The notes below the pieces were generated by a model that saw only the letters and a program-made list of their open reading frames with translations, was not told the DNA's origin and did not search any database. A stretch of 64,000 bases of DNA from Mangrovimonas sp. YM274 (GTDB lineage Bacteria; Bacteroidota; Bacteroidia; Flavobacteriales; Flavobacteriaceae), in contig NZ_CP133091.1 in assembly GCF_030908385.1 (NCBI RefSeq), forward strand, positions 1,176,501 to 1,240,500. The letters run 5' to 3'. The position numbers and the translations under genes were made by a program. Shown here in pieces: positions 45,905 to 55,018 of this stretch (position 1 is its first letter; each line of letters opens with the position of its first letter).

Positions 45905-46681
45905 ATGAATCTTAATCTTACAAAACCAATTTGCTTTTTTGATCTGGAAACCACCGGAGTAAATATTTCAAAGGATAGAATTGTTGAAATTTCCATTTTA
46001 AAGGTATATCCAGACGGAAAGGAGGAAAGCAATACTTGGTTGGTAAATCCAGAAATGCCTATTCCGCCAGAAGTAACCGCAATCCATGGGGTGTCTGATG
46101 AAGATGTCGCAGACAAGCCTACATTTAAGGAATTGGCAAAAGAGATTCATAACATTATCAAGGATTCCGATTTGGGAGGCTTCAACTCCAATAGATTTGA
46201 TATTCCTTTATTGGCAGAGGAAATGCTCCGTGCCGAAATGGATTTTGATATGAAAAGCCGTGTCGCTATTGATGTGCAAACCATTTATCATAAAATGGAA
46301 CAACGTACCTTGTCGGCAGCCTACCAATTCTACTGTAACAAAAATTTGGACGGCGCTCACAGTGCAGAGGCCGATACCAATGCTACTTATGAAGTATTGA
46401 AAGCTCAAGTAGCCAAATATGAGGAGTTGGAAAATGATGCCAAGTTTTTAGCGGAATTCAGTTCTAGAAAGAAATTTGCCGACTTTGCAGGCTTTATAGC
46501 TTTCAACAAAGAGGAAGAGGAATGCTTTACGTTTGGAAAGCACAAAGGGAAGCGTGTTCAAGATGTATTGAATGATGAACCGGGATATTTTGGTTGGTTG
46601 TTAAATGCCGATTTTCCTTTGTACACCAAAAAGGTGTTAACCGCAATTAAATTGAGAGCATTTAATAATAAATTGGACTAA
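45905..46681 (+). CDS. DnaQ-like 3'-5' exonuclease
   Basis: A 258-residue exonuclease starting at ATG 45905. The DEDD core (about 8-170) has FFDLETTGVN (D13, E15), NSNRFDIPLLAEEM and HSAEADTNAT. A C-terminal domain (about 200-258, FTFGKHKGKRVQDVLNDEPGYFGWLL) resembles the exodeoxyribonuclease X C-terminal / DUF3820 type. Role in DNA repair or proofreading is by analogy. Next gene begins 29 bp downstream. Confidence 0.9.
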   Translation: MNLNLTKPICFFDLETTGVNISKDRIVEISILKVYPDGKEESNTWLVNPEMPIPPEVTAIHGVSDEDVADKPTFKELAKEIHNIIKDSDLGGFNSNRFDIPLLAEEMLRAEMDFDMKSRVAIDVQTIYHKMEQRTLSAAYQFYCNKNLDGAHSAEADTNATYEVLKAQVAKYEELENDAKFLAEFSSRKKFADFAGFIAFNKEEEECFTFGKHKGKRVQDVLNDEPGYFGWLLNADFPLYTKKVLTAIKLRAFNNKLD

Positions 46682-46710
46682 TTAGTTGTATTGCTAATTG
46701 TTTTAGGACT

Positions 46711-47322
46711 ATGAAACTTATCTGCATAGGTAGAAATTACACAGAGCATATCGCGGAGCTTGAAAATGAAAGACCCGAGGAGCCTGTGGTATTTTTGAAA
46801 CCCGATACGGCTATCTTGTTAAAGAAGCAACCGTTTTTTATCCCAGATTTTTCAAACGATGTACACCACGAAGTGGAAGTTTTGGTACGAATCAATAAGG
46901 TTGGGAAGTATATTGATAAGAAATTTGCTCATAAATATTACGATCAAATTGGTTTGGGGATCGATTTTACGGCAAGAGATCTTCAAGCAAAGTTAAAGGC
47001 TAAAGGCCTTCCTTGGGAAAAGGCAAAATCTTTTGATGGAGCAGCCGTAATTGGCAATTGGTTGCCAAAAAGTAATTTTGAGGATGTGAACAGCATCAAC
47101 TTTACTTTGGAGAAAAACGATGAACTTGTGCAGCAGGGAAATACCAGTTTGATGCTTTGGAAAATTGATGAAATCATCGAATATGTCTCAAAATATTTCA
47201 CTTTAAAGATAGGAGATATTATCTTTACAGGAACGCCTGCAGGAGTGGGTAAAGTAAATGCAAACGATAAATTGGTTGGGGCCATAGAAGGGACCCCTTT
47301 GTTTTCAATAACTGTAAAATAA
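46711..47322 (+). CDS. Fumarylacetoacetate hydrolase (FAH) family protein
   Basis: A 203-residue FAH-fold enzyme. MKLICIGRNYTEHIAELENE is the usual N-terminal motif (GRNYxxH), with FLKPDTAIL, HHEVEVLVRI (metal-binding Glu pair), and IIFTGTPAGVGKV. Family members hydrolyse or decarboxylate 2-oxo-acid derivatives; the exact substrate is unclear. It is followed without a gap by the Hpt gene, which is followed by cinA, so the three form a tight operon. Confidence 0.92.
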   Translation: MKLICIGRNYTEHIAELENERPEEPVVFLKPDTAILLKKQPFFIPDFSNDVHHEVEVLVRINKVGKYIDKKFAHKYYDQIGLGIDFTARDLQAKLKAKGLPWEKAKSFDGAAVIGNWLPKSNFEDVNSINFTLEKNDELVQQGNTSLMLWKIDEIIEYVSKYFTLKIGDIIFTGTPAGVGKVNANDKLVGAIEGTPLFSITVK

Positions 47323-47664
47323 ATGGAACAGCATTATAAATTATATAGAGTAAGAGAGTTGGCAGATAACGATGAGGATTTTATCATGGCCTTGGTGGCT
47401 GCTTTCTTGGAAGAAGTACCTGAGGATGCCGCTCGGTTAAAAGAAGCCGTGGCAGAGAAGGACTATTTCAACACCTATCAAGCTGCGCATAAAATGAAAC
47501 CTACCATAGATCTGTTCGAACTTGGAGTTTTGGAAGATTTGATCGTGGTTCAGGATTGGGGAAAATTTGAGAAGAAAGAAGAAGACGTTTCGGATAAATT
47601 GGATCTTGTGCTTACAGCCATCGAAAATGCCTCTGAAGAATTAAAAAAGGATTATAACCTATAA
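47323..47664 (+). CDS. Hpt domain histidine-phosphotransfer protein
   Basis: A 113-residue helical protein with the phosphotransfer histidine H56 in [14 protein letters not shown]. Size and pattern fit a single Hpt domain. Hpt proteins shuttle phosphate between hybrid kinases and response regulators; no cognate kinase lies nearby. The ATG begins immediately after the FAH-family stop, and its stop overlaps the start of cinA by 1 bp. Confidence 0.85.
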   Translation: MEQHYKLYRVRELADNDEDFIMALVAAFLEEVPEDAARLKEAVAEKDYFNTYQAAHKMKPTIDLFELGVLEDLIVVQDWGKFEKKEEDVSDKLDLVLTAIENASEELKKDYNL

Positions 47665-48914
47665 TGCAAGCCGAAATTATAACAATTGGCGATGAGATTC
47701 TCATAGGTCAAATTGTAGATACAAATTCAGCATTTATCAGTAAGGCCCTAAATAAAATTGGGGTCTCTGTGTATCAGATCACTTCTGTTCAGGATGATAA
47801 GGAGCATATTCTAAAGGCATTTAAGGAGGCTGAAGACAATGTCGATATCATCATTGTTACTGGAGGTTTGGGACCTACCAAAGACGATATTACCAAGAAA
47901 ACCATTGCAGAATATTTTAACGATACGTTAGTGCAGAACCAAGAGGTGTTGGCACATATCAAATACCTTTGGGAACATTATATCAAGAAACCTTTGGTGC
48001 AGGTTAACATCGATCAGGCTTTGGTGCCCTCAAAAGCACAGGTTTTGATGAACGTTAACGGAACTGCTCCAGGCATGTGGATGGAAAGGAATGGAAAAGT
48101 ATTTGTTTCATTACCTGGTGTGCCATTTGAAATGGAAGCTTTGATTGAAAATGAGGTCATTCCTAAACTCCAAAAGGCATTTAAATTCCCATATATCAAA
48201 CATAAAACCATTCTAACCTATGGCATGGGCGAAAGCAATTTGGCTGCTCGTATAGAAGACTGGGAAGACAATCTGCCAAAGTTTATCAAGTTGGCCTATT
48301 TGCCCAATTTAGGGAAAGTAAGGTTGCGCTTAACGGGAAAAGGAATGGATAGGGAAGTTGTGGAAGCCGAAATAGATAAACAAGTAAAAGCTCTATTACC
48401 TCAAATAGAAGATATTTTTGTAGGCTTCGAAGAGGACCAATCCCTAGAAGCTATTATAGGAAGGCAACTGACCCTTATGGGAAAAACACTTGCTACTGCC
48501 GAAAGCTGTACGGGAGGAAAAATTGCCGAGAGCTTTACGTCACACCCTGGGGCTTCCAAATATTTTAAGGGAAGTGTGGTAAGTTATACCAAGGAAGCTA
48601 AAATGAATGTATTGCACATTTCAGAAGTCCTTATTGATCAATTTTCCGTGGTGAGTGCCCAAGTGGCTGAAGCTATGGCCATGGCAGCTTTAAAAATGTT
48701 CAATAGTGATTATGCCATAGCGACCACAGGTAATGCAGGGCCTACTACAGATGATACAGGTGAAGAAGTAGGCGTGGTATTTATTGCAATCGCTTCTAAG
48801 AGTGGCGTGTATAGTGAGGAGTTTAACTTTGGGAACCACCGAATGAAAGTGATAAATAAGGCGGCTAACAAGGCGTTTGAGATGCTTCAAAAAGAAATTT
48901 TAAAAAAGATTTGA
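47664..48914 (+). CDS. cinA: Competence/damage-inducible protein A (CinA family)
   Basis: A 416-residue protein with an N-terminal MoaB/MogA-like domain (about 1-170, [31 protein letters not shown]) and a C-terminal CinA domain (about 255-416, [45 protein letters not shown]). Family members include NMN deamidases / ADP-ribose pyrophosphatases in NAD recycling. The nadAB operon is nearby, but there is no direct link. The ATG overlaps the Hpt stop by 1 bp. Confidence 0.95.
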   Translation: MQAEIITIGDEILIGQIVDTNSAFISKALNKIGVSVYQITSVQDDKEHILKAFKEAEDNVDIIIVTGGLGPTKDDITKKTIAEYFNDTLVQNQEVLAHIKYLWEHYIKKPLVQVNIDQALVPSKAQVLMNVNGTAPGMWMERNGKVFVSLPGVPFEMEALIENEVIPKLQKAFKFPYIKHKTILTYGMGESNLAARIEDWEDNLPKFIKLAYLPNLGKVRLRLTGKGMDREVVEAEIDKQVKALLPQIEDIFVGFEEDQSLEAIIGRQLTLMGKTLATAESCTGGKIAESFTSHPGASKYFKGSVVSYTKEAKMNVLHISEVLIDQFSVVSAQVAEAMAMAALKMFNSDYAIATTGNAGPTTDDTGEEVGVVFIAIASKSGVYSEEFNFGNHRMKVINKAANKAFEMLQKEILKKI

Positions 48915-48932
48915 AAAAGAAGCGAATTAAGT

Positions 48933-48963
48933 TTGTTGATATATAATCTTTTTTCTAAATTTG
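48933..48963 (+). promoter_or_regulatory. Predicted rpmB promoter
   Basis: TTG (48933-48935), 20-nt spacer, TAAATTTG (48956-48963): a Bacteroidetes -33/-7 match. rpmB begins at 49003. Confidence 0.7.
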
Positions 48964-49002
48964 CAGCCTGTTTTGAAATAACATAATTTAAAGTTAGAAA
49001 GA

Positions 49003-49239
49003 ATGTCAAGAGTTTGTGAACTTACTGGAAAAAAAGCGATGGTTGGAAACAACGTATCTCACGCTATGAATAAGACTAAGCGTAAATTTGATGCAAATTT
49101 GATCAAAAAACGCTTTTATATTCCTGAAGAAGATAAATGGGTAACTCTAAAAGTTTCTACCTCTGCATTGAAGACTATCAATAGAATTGGTATCTCTGCT
49201 GCAATCAAAGAAGCAAAATCTAAAGGATTTTTAAAATAA
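49003..49239 (+). CDS. rpmB: 50S ribosomal protein L28
   Basis: A 78-residue ribosomal protein: MSRVCELTGKKAMVGNNVSHAMNKTKRKF is typical of L28, followed by a basic body ending IKEAKSKGFLK. First of three ribosome-associated small genes (rpmB, rpmG, DUF4295), a conserved Bacteroidetes order. Confidence 0.97.
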   Translation: MSRVCELTGKKAMVGNNVSHAMNKTKRKFDANLIKKRFYIPEEDKWVTLKVSTSALKTINRIGISAAIKEAKSKGFLK

Positions 49240-49265
49240 TAGCATAACAGTTAAAGGCACGTACA

Positions 49266-49448
49266 ATGGCAAAGAAAGGAAATAGAATTCAGGTTATATT
49301 GGAGTGTACAGAGCACAAGGAGTCTGGGATGCCAGGAACTTCACGTTACATCACTACCAAGAATAAGAAAAACACGCCAGATAGAATGGAGATTAAGAAA
49401 TTTAACCCAATCTTGAAGCGTATGACAGTTCATAAAGAAATTAAATAA
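49266..49448 (+). CDS. rpmG: 50S ribosomal protein L33
   Basis: A 60-residue ribosomal protein: [52 protein letters not shown] is the L33 pattern. The zinc-ribbon cysteines are reduced to a single Cys (C14), so this is a zinc-independent form. It lies 26 bp after rpmB. Confidence 0.97.
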   Translation: MAKKGNRIQVILECTEHKESGMPGTSRYITTKNKKNTPDRMEIKKFNPILKRMTVHKEIK

Positions 49449-49457
49449 TTAGGAATC

Positions 49458-49610
49458 ATGGCAAAGAAATCAGTAGCAACTTTACAAACAGGATCTAAAA
49501 GATTAACAAAAGCCATCAAGATGGTGAAGTCTCCTAAGAGTGGTGCTTACATGTTCGTAGAATCTGTTATGGCTCCAGAATTAGTGAATGACTTTTTAAA
49601 CAAAAAATAA
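49458..49610 (+). CDS. DUF4295 small protein (50 aa)
   Basis: A 50-residue basic protein, MAKKSVATLQTGSKRLTKAIKMV... ending NDFLNKK. It matches DUF4295, a Bacteroidetes family encoded after rpmG and thought to be ribosome-associated. Starts 9 bp after the rpmG stop. Function unknown, probably tied to the ribosome by position and basic charge. Confidence 0.92.
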   Translation: MAKKSVATLQTGSKRLTKAIKMVKSPKSGAYMFVESVMAPELVNDFLNKK

Positions 49611-49634
49611 ATTATATTTGTTCATAATTTAATT

Positions 49635-49668
49635 GTAACTGCTTTCATTTGAAAGCAGTTTTTTTATA
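49635..49668 (+). terminator. Terminator after the rpmB-rpmG-DUF4295 operon
   Basis: AACTGCTTTC (49637-49646), loop ATTT, GAAAGCAGTT (49651-49660), then T-run. Confidence 0.85.
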
Positions 49669-49777
49669 TCTATATTTGATAGGTTTTTCTGCCAAAATTG
49701 CAGGTTGCGGTTTAAGGCAGGGAATTTGTAAAGTGCTTTTTGGCTTTTTGAAAGGCCAAAACTAACACCAATTAAAC

Positions 49778-50734
49778 ATGAGTTTTTTTAAGAAAATATT
49801 TTCTTCGGAAAAAAAGGAAACCCTAGACAAAGGGTTGGAAAAATCCAAAACATCATTTTTCACAAAGCTGAATAAAGCTGTGGCTGGAAAGTCAAAAGTG
49901 GATGATGAGGTATTGGACAACCTAGAGGAAATTTTGGTGACCAGTGATGTAGGGGTGGATACCACGTTAAGGATCATTGAGCGCATCGAAGAGCGTGTGG
50001 CACGTGACAAATATTTAGGGACCTCCGAACTCAATAAAATTCTTCGTGAAGAAATTGCCGGGTTGTTATCAGAAATTGATGCCGGTAACGCGACTGAATT
50101 CACGGTGCCTTCCAATAAAAAACCTTATGTGATTATGGTGGTTGGTGTAAATGGTGTTGGAAAAACAACGACCATCGGGAAGTTGGCACACCAGTTCAAG
50201 CAACAAGGATTAAAAGTAGTACTTGGAGCGGCAGATACCTTTAGGGCGGCGGCAATAGACCAACTGCAGGTTTGGGCAGATCGAGTAGATGTGCCTATCA
50301 TCAAACAATCCATGGGAAGTGATCCTGCTTCGGTTGCCTTTGATACCTTGCAAAGTGCAGTGACTTCTGATGCTGATGTGGTAATTATCGATACCGCTGG
50401 ACGTTTGCACAATAAGGTAAATTTGATGAACGAGCTCACCAAAGTGAAACGTGTTATGCAGAAAGTGGTAGAAGATGCGCCGCATGATGTGTTATTGGTT
50501 TTGGATGGTTCTACCGGTCAAAATGCTTTTGAACAGGCAAAACAATTTACGGCTGCCACAGAAGTAACGTCATTGGCGGTTACCAAATTGGATGGAACTG
50601 CTAAAGGTGGCGTTGTGATTGGTATTTCAGATCAATTTAAAATTCCGGTGAAATATATTGGAGTTGGTGAAGGGATTGAAGATCTTCAGGTGTTCAATAA
50701 ATTTGAATTTGTGGATTCTTTCTTCAAAAACTAA
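49778..50734 (+). CDS. ftsY: Signal recognition particle receptor FtsY
   Basis: A 318-residue SRP-receptor GTPase that docks ribosome-SRP complexes at the membrane. The P-loop is GVNGVGKTTTIGKLA (123-137), with DTFRAAAIDQLQVWADR, DTAGRLH, and TKLDGTAKGGV. The acidic N-terminal region found in E. coli is absent, giving the short form. The gene stands alone between terminators. Confidence 0.97.
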   Translation: MSFFKKIFSSEKKETLDKGLEKSKTSFFTKLNKAVAGKSKVDDEVLDNLEEILVTSDVGVDTTLRIIERIEERVARDKYLGTSELNKILREEIAGLLSEIDAGNATEFTVPSNKKPYVIMVVGVNGVGKTTTIGKLAHQFKQQGLKVVLGAADTFRAAAIDQLQVWADRVDVPIIKQSMGSDPASVAFDTLQSAVTSDADVVIIDTAGRLHNKVNLMNELTKVKRVMQKVVEDAPHDVLLVLDGSTGQNAFEQAKQFTAATEVTSLAVTKLDGTAKGGVVIGISDQFKIPVKYIGVGEGIEDLQVFNKFEFVDSFFKN

Positions 50735-50758
50735 TTCCACAACCATATAAATGATACA

Positions 50759-50794
50759 ATAAGCTTACCTTAATCGGTGAGCTTTATTTTTTTA
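50759..50794 (+). terminator. ftsY terminator
   Basis: AAGCTTACC (50761-50769), 6-nt loop, GGTGAGCTT (50776-50784), then a T-rich tract. Lies just before the amidase gene. Confidence 0.75.
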
Positions 50795-50818
50795 GTATTT
50801 TTAGTAAAAATACTAACC

Positions 50819-52465
50819 ATGAGATTCTTAGCTTTCACTCTATTGTTGCTACTGTTTTCTTCCTGTAAACAGCATAATTCCCAAAGTCCTATACAATCAA
50901 AATCTGATTCTACAGATATCAGTGATATCTCTACCAAACAATTCACCGAGTTCAAGGTTTTGGATTCAAAATATATGGATGTCGAACAGTTATGGGAACC
51001 TTTCAATGCTGAATTGGTTTCCTTTTCAGAAACCGATTATAATAATTTGAAGCCGCTTGTTTTGGAGCAGGATATTCCAAGCTTACAGAAATATGTGCAA
51101 GAGGGAAAATTGTCCTATGAATTACTGACCAAATTTTACCTTTATCGCATTAGAAAATATGACAGAGCCAATCCGAACTCTTTAAATTCTGTCATTGCCT
51201 TAAACCCAAAAGTGATAGAAGAAGCACGAAAGTGTGATGAACTTATAAAAACAAATGGCCTGAAGCATCCCATTTTTGGAATGCCTATTTTATTGAAGGA
51301 TAACATTGATGCCTCCGGTATGCCTACCACAGCGGGGGCTGTTGCTTTAAAAGACAATTTCACAGAAGATGCTTTTATTGTAAAGAAATTAAAGGCCAAT
51401 GGAGCATTGATATTAGGAAAGACCAATTTAAGCGAATGGGCCTATTTCTTTTGCGGCGATTGCCCGAGTGGGTATAGTGCCATTGGAGGTCAAACCTTAA
51501 ACCCTTATGGAAGAAAAGTTCTGGATACCGGTGGTTCCAGTTCTGGTAGTGGGGTGGCAGTGGCTGCCAATTTTTGTGTGGCAGCAGTTGGCAGTGAAAC
51601 CTCCGGATCTATTTTGTCGCCTTCAAGTCAAAATTCTAATGTAGGGTTGAAGCCAACGATTGGTTTGTTGGGCAGAAGTGGAATTGTACCTATTTCGTCA
51701 ACTTTAGATACGCCGGGCCCTATGACCAAGAATGTTATAGATAATGCTATTTTATTTCATGCCATGTTAGGAAAAGATATGGACGACTTCAAAGCAACTG
51801 ATGGTATTTTAAAAGAGACTTTTGATTTAGATAATTTTGAACCTATCGATTTACAGGGGAAAAAGTTTGGATGTTTCGCAAGTCTAAAAGAAGACCCTTT
51901 ATACTCCAAAGCCTTACAGGATTTGGAGCATCTTGGAGCTGAAATTGTAGAAATTGAAGCACAGGAAATACAACTCCCATATTTTATAAGGTTGCTCAAC
52001 CTTGATATGAAAAAGGATTTACCAACGTATTTGAAACATTACGCAGATAATAATGTTAAGGTAACCTCGGTAGAAGATGTTATTGTGTTTAATAGGGAAG
52101 ATTCCATCAATAGAATGCCTTATGGACAAAAGCTGTTTGAAGGCATTGTAGCTGACAACGGGACTGAGAAGGACTTGGAAAACATCAAATCGACCCTTAA
52201 AACAAATGGAAAATTGTTTTTGGACACTCCAATGCAAAAGTATCAACTAGATGCCGTTTTGTCTATTAATAATTTCCATGCAGGATTTGCCGCGGTTGCC
52301 GAATACCCTGCGATTACGGTGCCCATGGGTTACACTGCAGATAAAGGAGAACCCAAAGGGCTAACTTTTATCTCAAAACCTTTTAGCGAAATACAATTAT
52401 TACAATGGGCCATGGCCTATGAACAGGCCACGAAACAAAGAGAAATGCCTAAAGATTATAATTAA
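50819..52465 (+). CDS. Amidase-signature lipoprotein
   Basis: A 548-residue amidase (GatA family) starting at ATG 50819 (open frame is 14 codons longer). MRFLAFTLLLLLFSSCKQ is a lipoprotein signal. The AS signature has catalytic Lys in ILLKDNID, cis-Ser in DTGGSSSGSG and nucleophile Ser in GSETSGSI. Being exported, it is not the tRNA amidotransferase GatA. Likely a periplasmic amidase of unknown substrate. It converges on the serine hydrolase gene, with a 4-bp overlap at the stops. Confidence 0.9.
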   Translation: MRFLAFTLLLLLFSSCKQHNSQSPIQSKSDSTDISDISTKQFTEFKVLDSKYMDVEQLWEPFNAELVSFSETDYNNLKPLVLEQDIPSLQKYVQEGKLSYELLTKFYLYRIRKYDRANPNSLNSVIALNPKVIEEARKCDELIKTNGLKHPIFGMPILLKDNIDASGMPTTAGAVALKDNFTEDAFIVKKLKANGALILGKTNLSEWAYFFCGDCPSGYSAIGGQTLNPYGRKVLDTGGSSSGSGVAVAANFCVAAVGSETSGSILSPSSQNSNVGLKPTIGLLGRSGIVPISSTLDTPGPMTKNVIDNAILFHAMLGKDMDDFKATDGILKETFDLDNFEPIDLQGKKFGCFASLKEDPLYSKALQDLEHLGAEIVEIEAQEIQLPYFIRLLNLDMKKDLPTYLKHYADNNVKVTSVEDVIVFNREDSINRMPYGQKLFEGIVADNGTEKDLENIKSTLKTNGKLFLDTPMQKYQLDAVLSINNFHAGFAAVAEYPAITVPMGYTADKGEPKGLTFISKPFSEIQLLQWAMAYEQATKQREMPKDYN

Positions 52466-53541
52466 TTGATGAATGCATTGATGTATTCCCAAAGCTCGTT
52501 GTCGAAATTGGAGAGGGCAAAGTTTTCTCCGTCGGCAGCTTCTCCCATCCTGATCACGACCAATTTTTCATTGGGCGAGATGTAAATTTTCTGATCGTTT
52601 TTACCCAATGCCGCAAACATGTCAGATGGTGCATTTGGGATTATAGAACCATTGAATTCATATTGGGTTTGTGGTAAATGAAAAGAAGATTGTCCATTTA
52701 ACCACCATAAATAGCCATAAGCTTCATTGATACTTTGTGAGGTGTTGGTTGCTTGATCTAAAAATTCATCAGAGATAATGGTGGTATTGTCCCATTTACC
52801 GTTGGCATAAATTAGCAGACCAAAGCGAGCCATACTTCTTGTATTGCTAAAATATACACTAAGGTCCCCTAGATTGGTCCAAGTACTGTTTGTAGTCATA
52901 CCTATTTTAGAAGCCAATTTCGTTTCAAAGTAGCTGTCCCAAGTTAAGTCGCTAGCTTCAGCAATTACATCTTGCATTTTAACATATACATTATGGTAGG
53001 CCCATCGAGTGCCGGCATCGGATAGATATTGCAAATTTTCAGAGGAAACATCATCGCCTAAGCTGTCGTCCAATCCAGAATCCATCGACAATAGGTTTTT
53101 ACAGGTGATTAAATTTTCCTTTTCCAATGGGGCAGATGTCCAGCCTTCTCCCAAATAATCAGAAACCTTGGATTGAATGTTGATGAGGCCTTCATCTTGC
53201 GCAATCCCGGCAACTGTTGATGTTAATGTTTTTCCTGCGCTTGCCCAATACCATAGGGAAGTGGAAGAATGCCCATTAAAATAGTCTTCAACGACAATTT
53301 TACCGTCATAAAGAATCATAAAACTTTTGGTGTTCTTCGCCTCCAAATAGTCCAATAATGGTTGGAGTTCACTCTCATTCCAATCTAATTCCGTAGGTGA
53401 AACGGTTTCCCAATCATTTGAATTCAAGGGAGGAAAATAGATTTCGGAAGTTATGGGGGAGTTATCAGTTTGGTCATCTTTTGAGCATCCGGATAGTGCG
53501 AAAATTAGTAAAACGAGTACAGTAAAATGAGTAGGTTTCAT
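52462..53541 (-). CDS. Serine hydrolase, beta-lactamase class C fold (lipoprotein)
   Basis: A 359-residue lipoprotein with signal MKPTHFTVLVLLIFALSGCSKDD. The beta-lactamase/D-peptidase fold has SxxK in WASAGKTLTS (near 105-108), a YxN-like motif in YHNVYVKM, and a late HxG-like region that is not clear. Family enzymes range from D-Ala peptidases to esterases, so beta-lactamase activity is not implied. Converges on the amidase gene and is divergent from rimO. Confidence 0.88.
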   Translation of the reverse strand: MKPTHFTVLVLLIFALSGCSKDDQTDNSPITSEIYFPPLNSNDWETVSPTELDWNESELQPLLDYLEAKNTKSFMILYDGKIVVEDYFNGHSSTSLWYWASAGKTLTSTVAGIAQDEGLINIQSKVSDYLGEGWTSAPLEKENLITCKNLLSMDSGLDDSLGDDVSSENLQYLSDAGTRWAYHNVYVKMQDVIAEASDLTWDSYFETKLASKIGMTTNSTWTNLGDLSVYFSNTRSMARFGLLIYANGKWDNTTIISDEFLDQATNTSQSINEAYGYLWWLNGQSSFHLPQTQYEFNGSIIPNAPSDMFAALGKNDQKIYISPNEKLVVIRMGEAADGENFALSNFDNELWEYINAFIN

Positions 53542-53636
53542 GGTCTTGGGATATTTTTAGTGTTCTAAAGATACGAAAGCTTTCCATAGTCATTCTAATA
53601 TTGTTAATGTCATACGGTAAATCGTTAAGCATTACG

Positions 53637-53644
53637 TATCTTTG
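53637..53644 (+). promoter_or_regulatory. -7 element upstream of rimO
   Basis: TATCTTTG, an exact TAnnTTTG match, 17 nt before the rimO ATG. No -33 TTG at standard spacing. Confidence 0.5.
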
Positions 53645-53661
53645 CAGCCTGAATTTTTGAT

Positions 53662-54966
53662 ATGAGAACAAAATCAATTAAAAAGAACAAAATCAATGTA
53701 GTAACCCTTGGCTGTAGTAAGAATGTTTACGACAGTGAGGTGTTGATGGGGCAGTTAAAAGCTAGTGGCAAGGACGTTGTTCATGAAGAGGAAGGAAATA
53801 TTGTGGTGATCAATACCTGTGGTTTTATCAATAATGCTAAGGAAGAGAGTGTGAACACCATTTTGGAATTCATGCAGAAAAAGGAGGCAGGTGATGTAGA
53901 TAAGGTATTTGTGACAGGTTGTTTGAGTGAGCGTTATAAACCGGATTTAGAAAAGGAAATTCCTAACGTAGATCAATATTTTGGAACTACAGAGCTTCCT
54001 GGGCTGTTAAAGGCATTGGGAGCAGATTATAGACATGAGTTGATAGGGGAGCGTTTAACAACAACTCCTAAAAACTATGCGTATTTGAAGATTGCTGAAG
54101 GTTGCGACCGTCCATGTAGTTTTTGTGCTATCCCTTTGATGCGTGGAAAACACAAAAGTACACCTATAGAGGAGTTGGTAATTGAAGCAGAAAAGTTGGC
54201 GGCCAATGGCGTGAAGGAGTTGATCTTGATTGCTCAGGATTTGACCTATTACGGTTTGGATTTGTATAAGAAGCGTAATCTTGCCGAATTATTGGAGGCC
54301 TTGGTGAAAATAGAAGGTATCGAGTGGATTCGTTTGCATTATGCCTTCCCAACTGGATTCCCAATGGATGTGTTGGACGTGATGAACCGAGAGCCGAAAG
54401 TGTGTAATTATTTGGATATTCCGTTACAGCACATTTCTGATTCCATTTTGAAAAGTATGCGTAGAGGAACTACTAAAGCCAAAACGACCAAACTAATTGA
54501 AGAGTTTAGAAAGGCAGTTCCAAATATGACGATTAGAACCACATTAATTGTAGGATATCCAGGTGAAACCGAAGAGGATTTCCAAACACTAAAAGAATGG
54601 GTTCAAGAAATGCGTTTTGAGCGTTTGGGATGTTTTACCTATTCGCATGAGGAAAATACACATGCCTATAATTTGGAAGACGATGTGCCTGAAAATGTAA
54701 AGCAGGAACGTGCCAATGAAATTATGGAAATCCAATCGCAAATTTCTTGGGAGTTGAACCAAGAAAAAATCGGTCAAGAGTTTAAAGTGGTCATCGACCG
54801 TAAGGAAGGTAACTATTTTGTAGGGAGAACCGAGTTCGATTCCCCAGATGTGGATAATGAAGTTTTGATTGATGCCACATCAACTTACTTGAAAACTGGA
54901 GAATATGTGACTGTAAAAGTAATAGAAGCAGAAGACTTCGATTTATATGCGGAAGTGGTAAAATAA
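53662..54966 (+). CDS. rimO: Ribosomal protein S12 methylthiotransferase
   Basis: A 434-residue radical-SAM enzyme that methylthiolates an Asp of S12. N-terminal UPF0004 domain cluster ligands C18, C53 and C87; radical SAM motif C148, C152, C155 in GCDRPCSFC; GKHKSTPIEELVIEAEKLA follows. A C-terminal TRAM domain (about 372-434) is present. Monocistronic and divergent from the serine hydrolase gene. Confidence 0.96.
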   Translation: MRTKSIKKNKINVVTLGCSKNVYDSEVLMGQLKASGKDVVHEEEGNIVVINTCGFINNAKEESVNTILEFMQKKEAGDVDKVFVTGCLSERYKPDLEKEIPNVDQYFGTTELPGLLKALGADYRHELIGERLTTTPKNYAYLKIAEGCDRPCSFCAIPLMRGKHKSTPIEELVIEAEKLAANGVKELILIAQDLTYYGLDLYKKRNLAELLEALVKIEGIEWIRLHYAFPTGFPMDVLDVMNREPKVCNYLDIPLQHISDSILKSMRRGTTKAKTTKLIEEFRKAVPNMTIRTTLIVGYPGETEEDFQTLKEWVQEMRFERLGCFTYSHEENTHAYNLEDDVPENVKQERANEIMEIQSQISWELNQEKIGQEFKVVIDRKEGNYFVGRTEFDSPDVDNEVLIDATSTYLKTGEYVTVKVIEAEDFDLYAEVVK

Positions 54967-54990
54967 AGCCCTCAAGTAACAGCATAATAA

Positions 54991-55018
54991 AAGCAGCACA
55001 ATGTGCTGCTTTTCTTTT
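54991..55018. terminator. Bidirectional terminator of rimO and the M14 gene
   Basis: AAGCAGCAC (54991-54999), loop AAT, GTGCTGCTT (55003-55011), then a T-rich run; the convergent M14 gene ends at 55019. Confidence 0.8.

Noticed and set aside
52462-53541. Class C-fold serine hydrolase as a true beta-lactamase
   Set aside because: The lipoprotein has SxxK, but the other motifs are not clearly those of AmpC enzymes; many relatives are esterases or peptidases.
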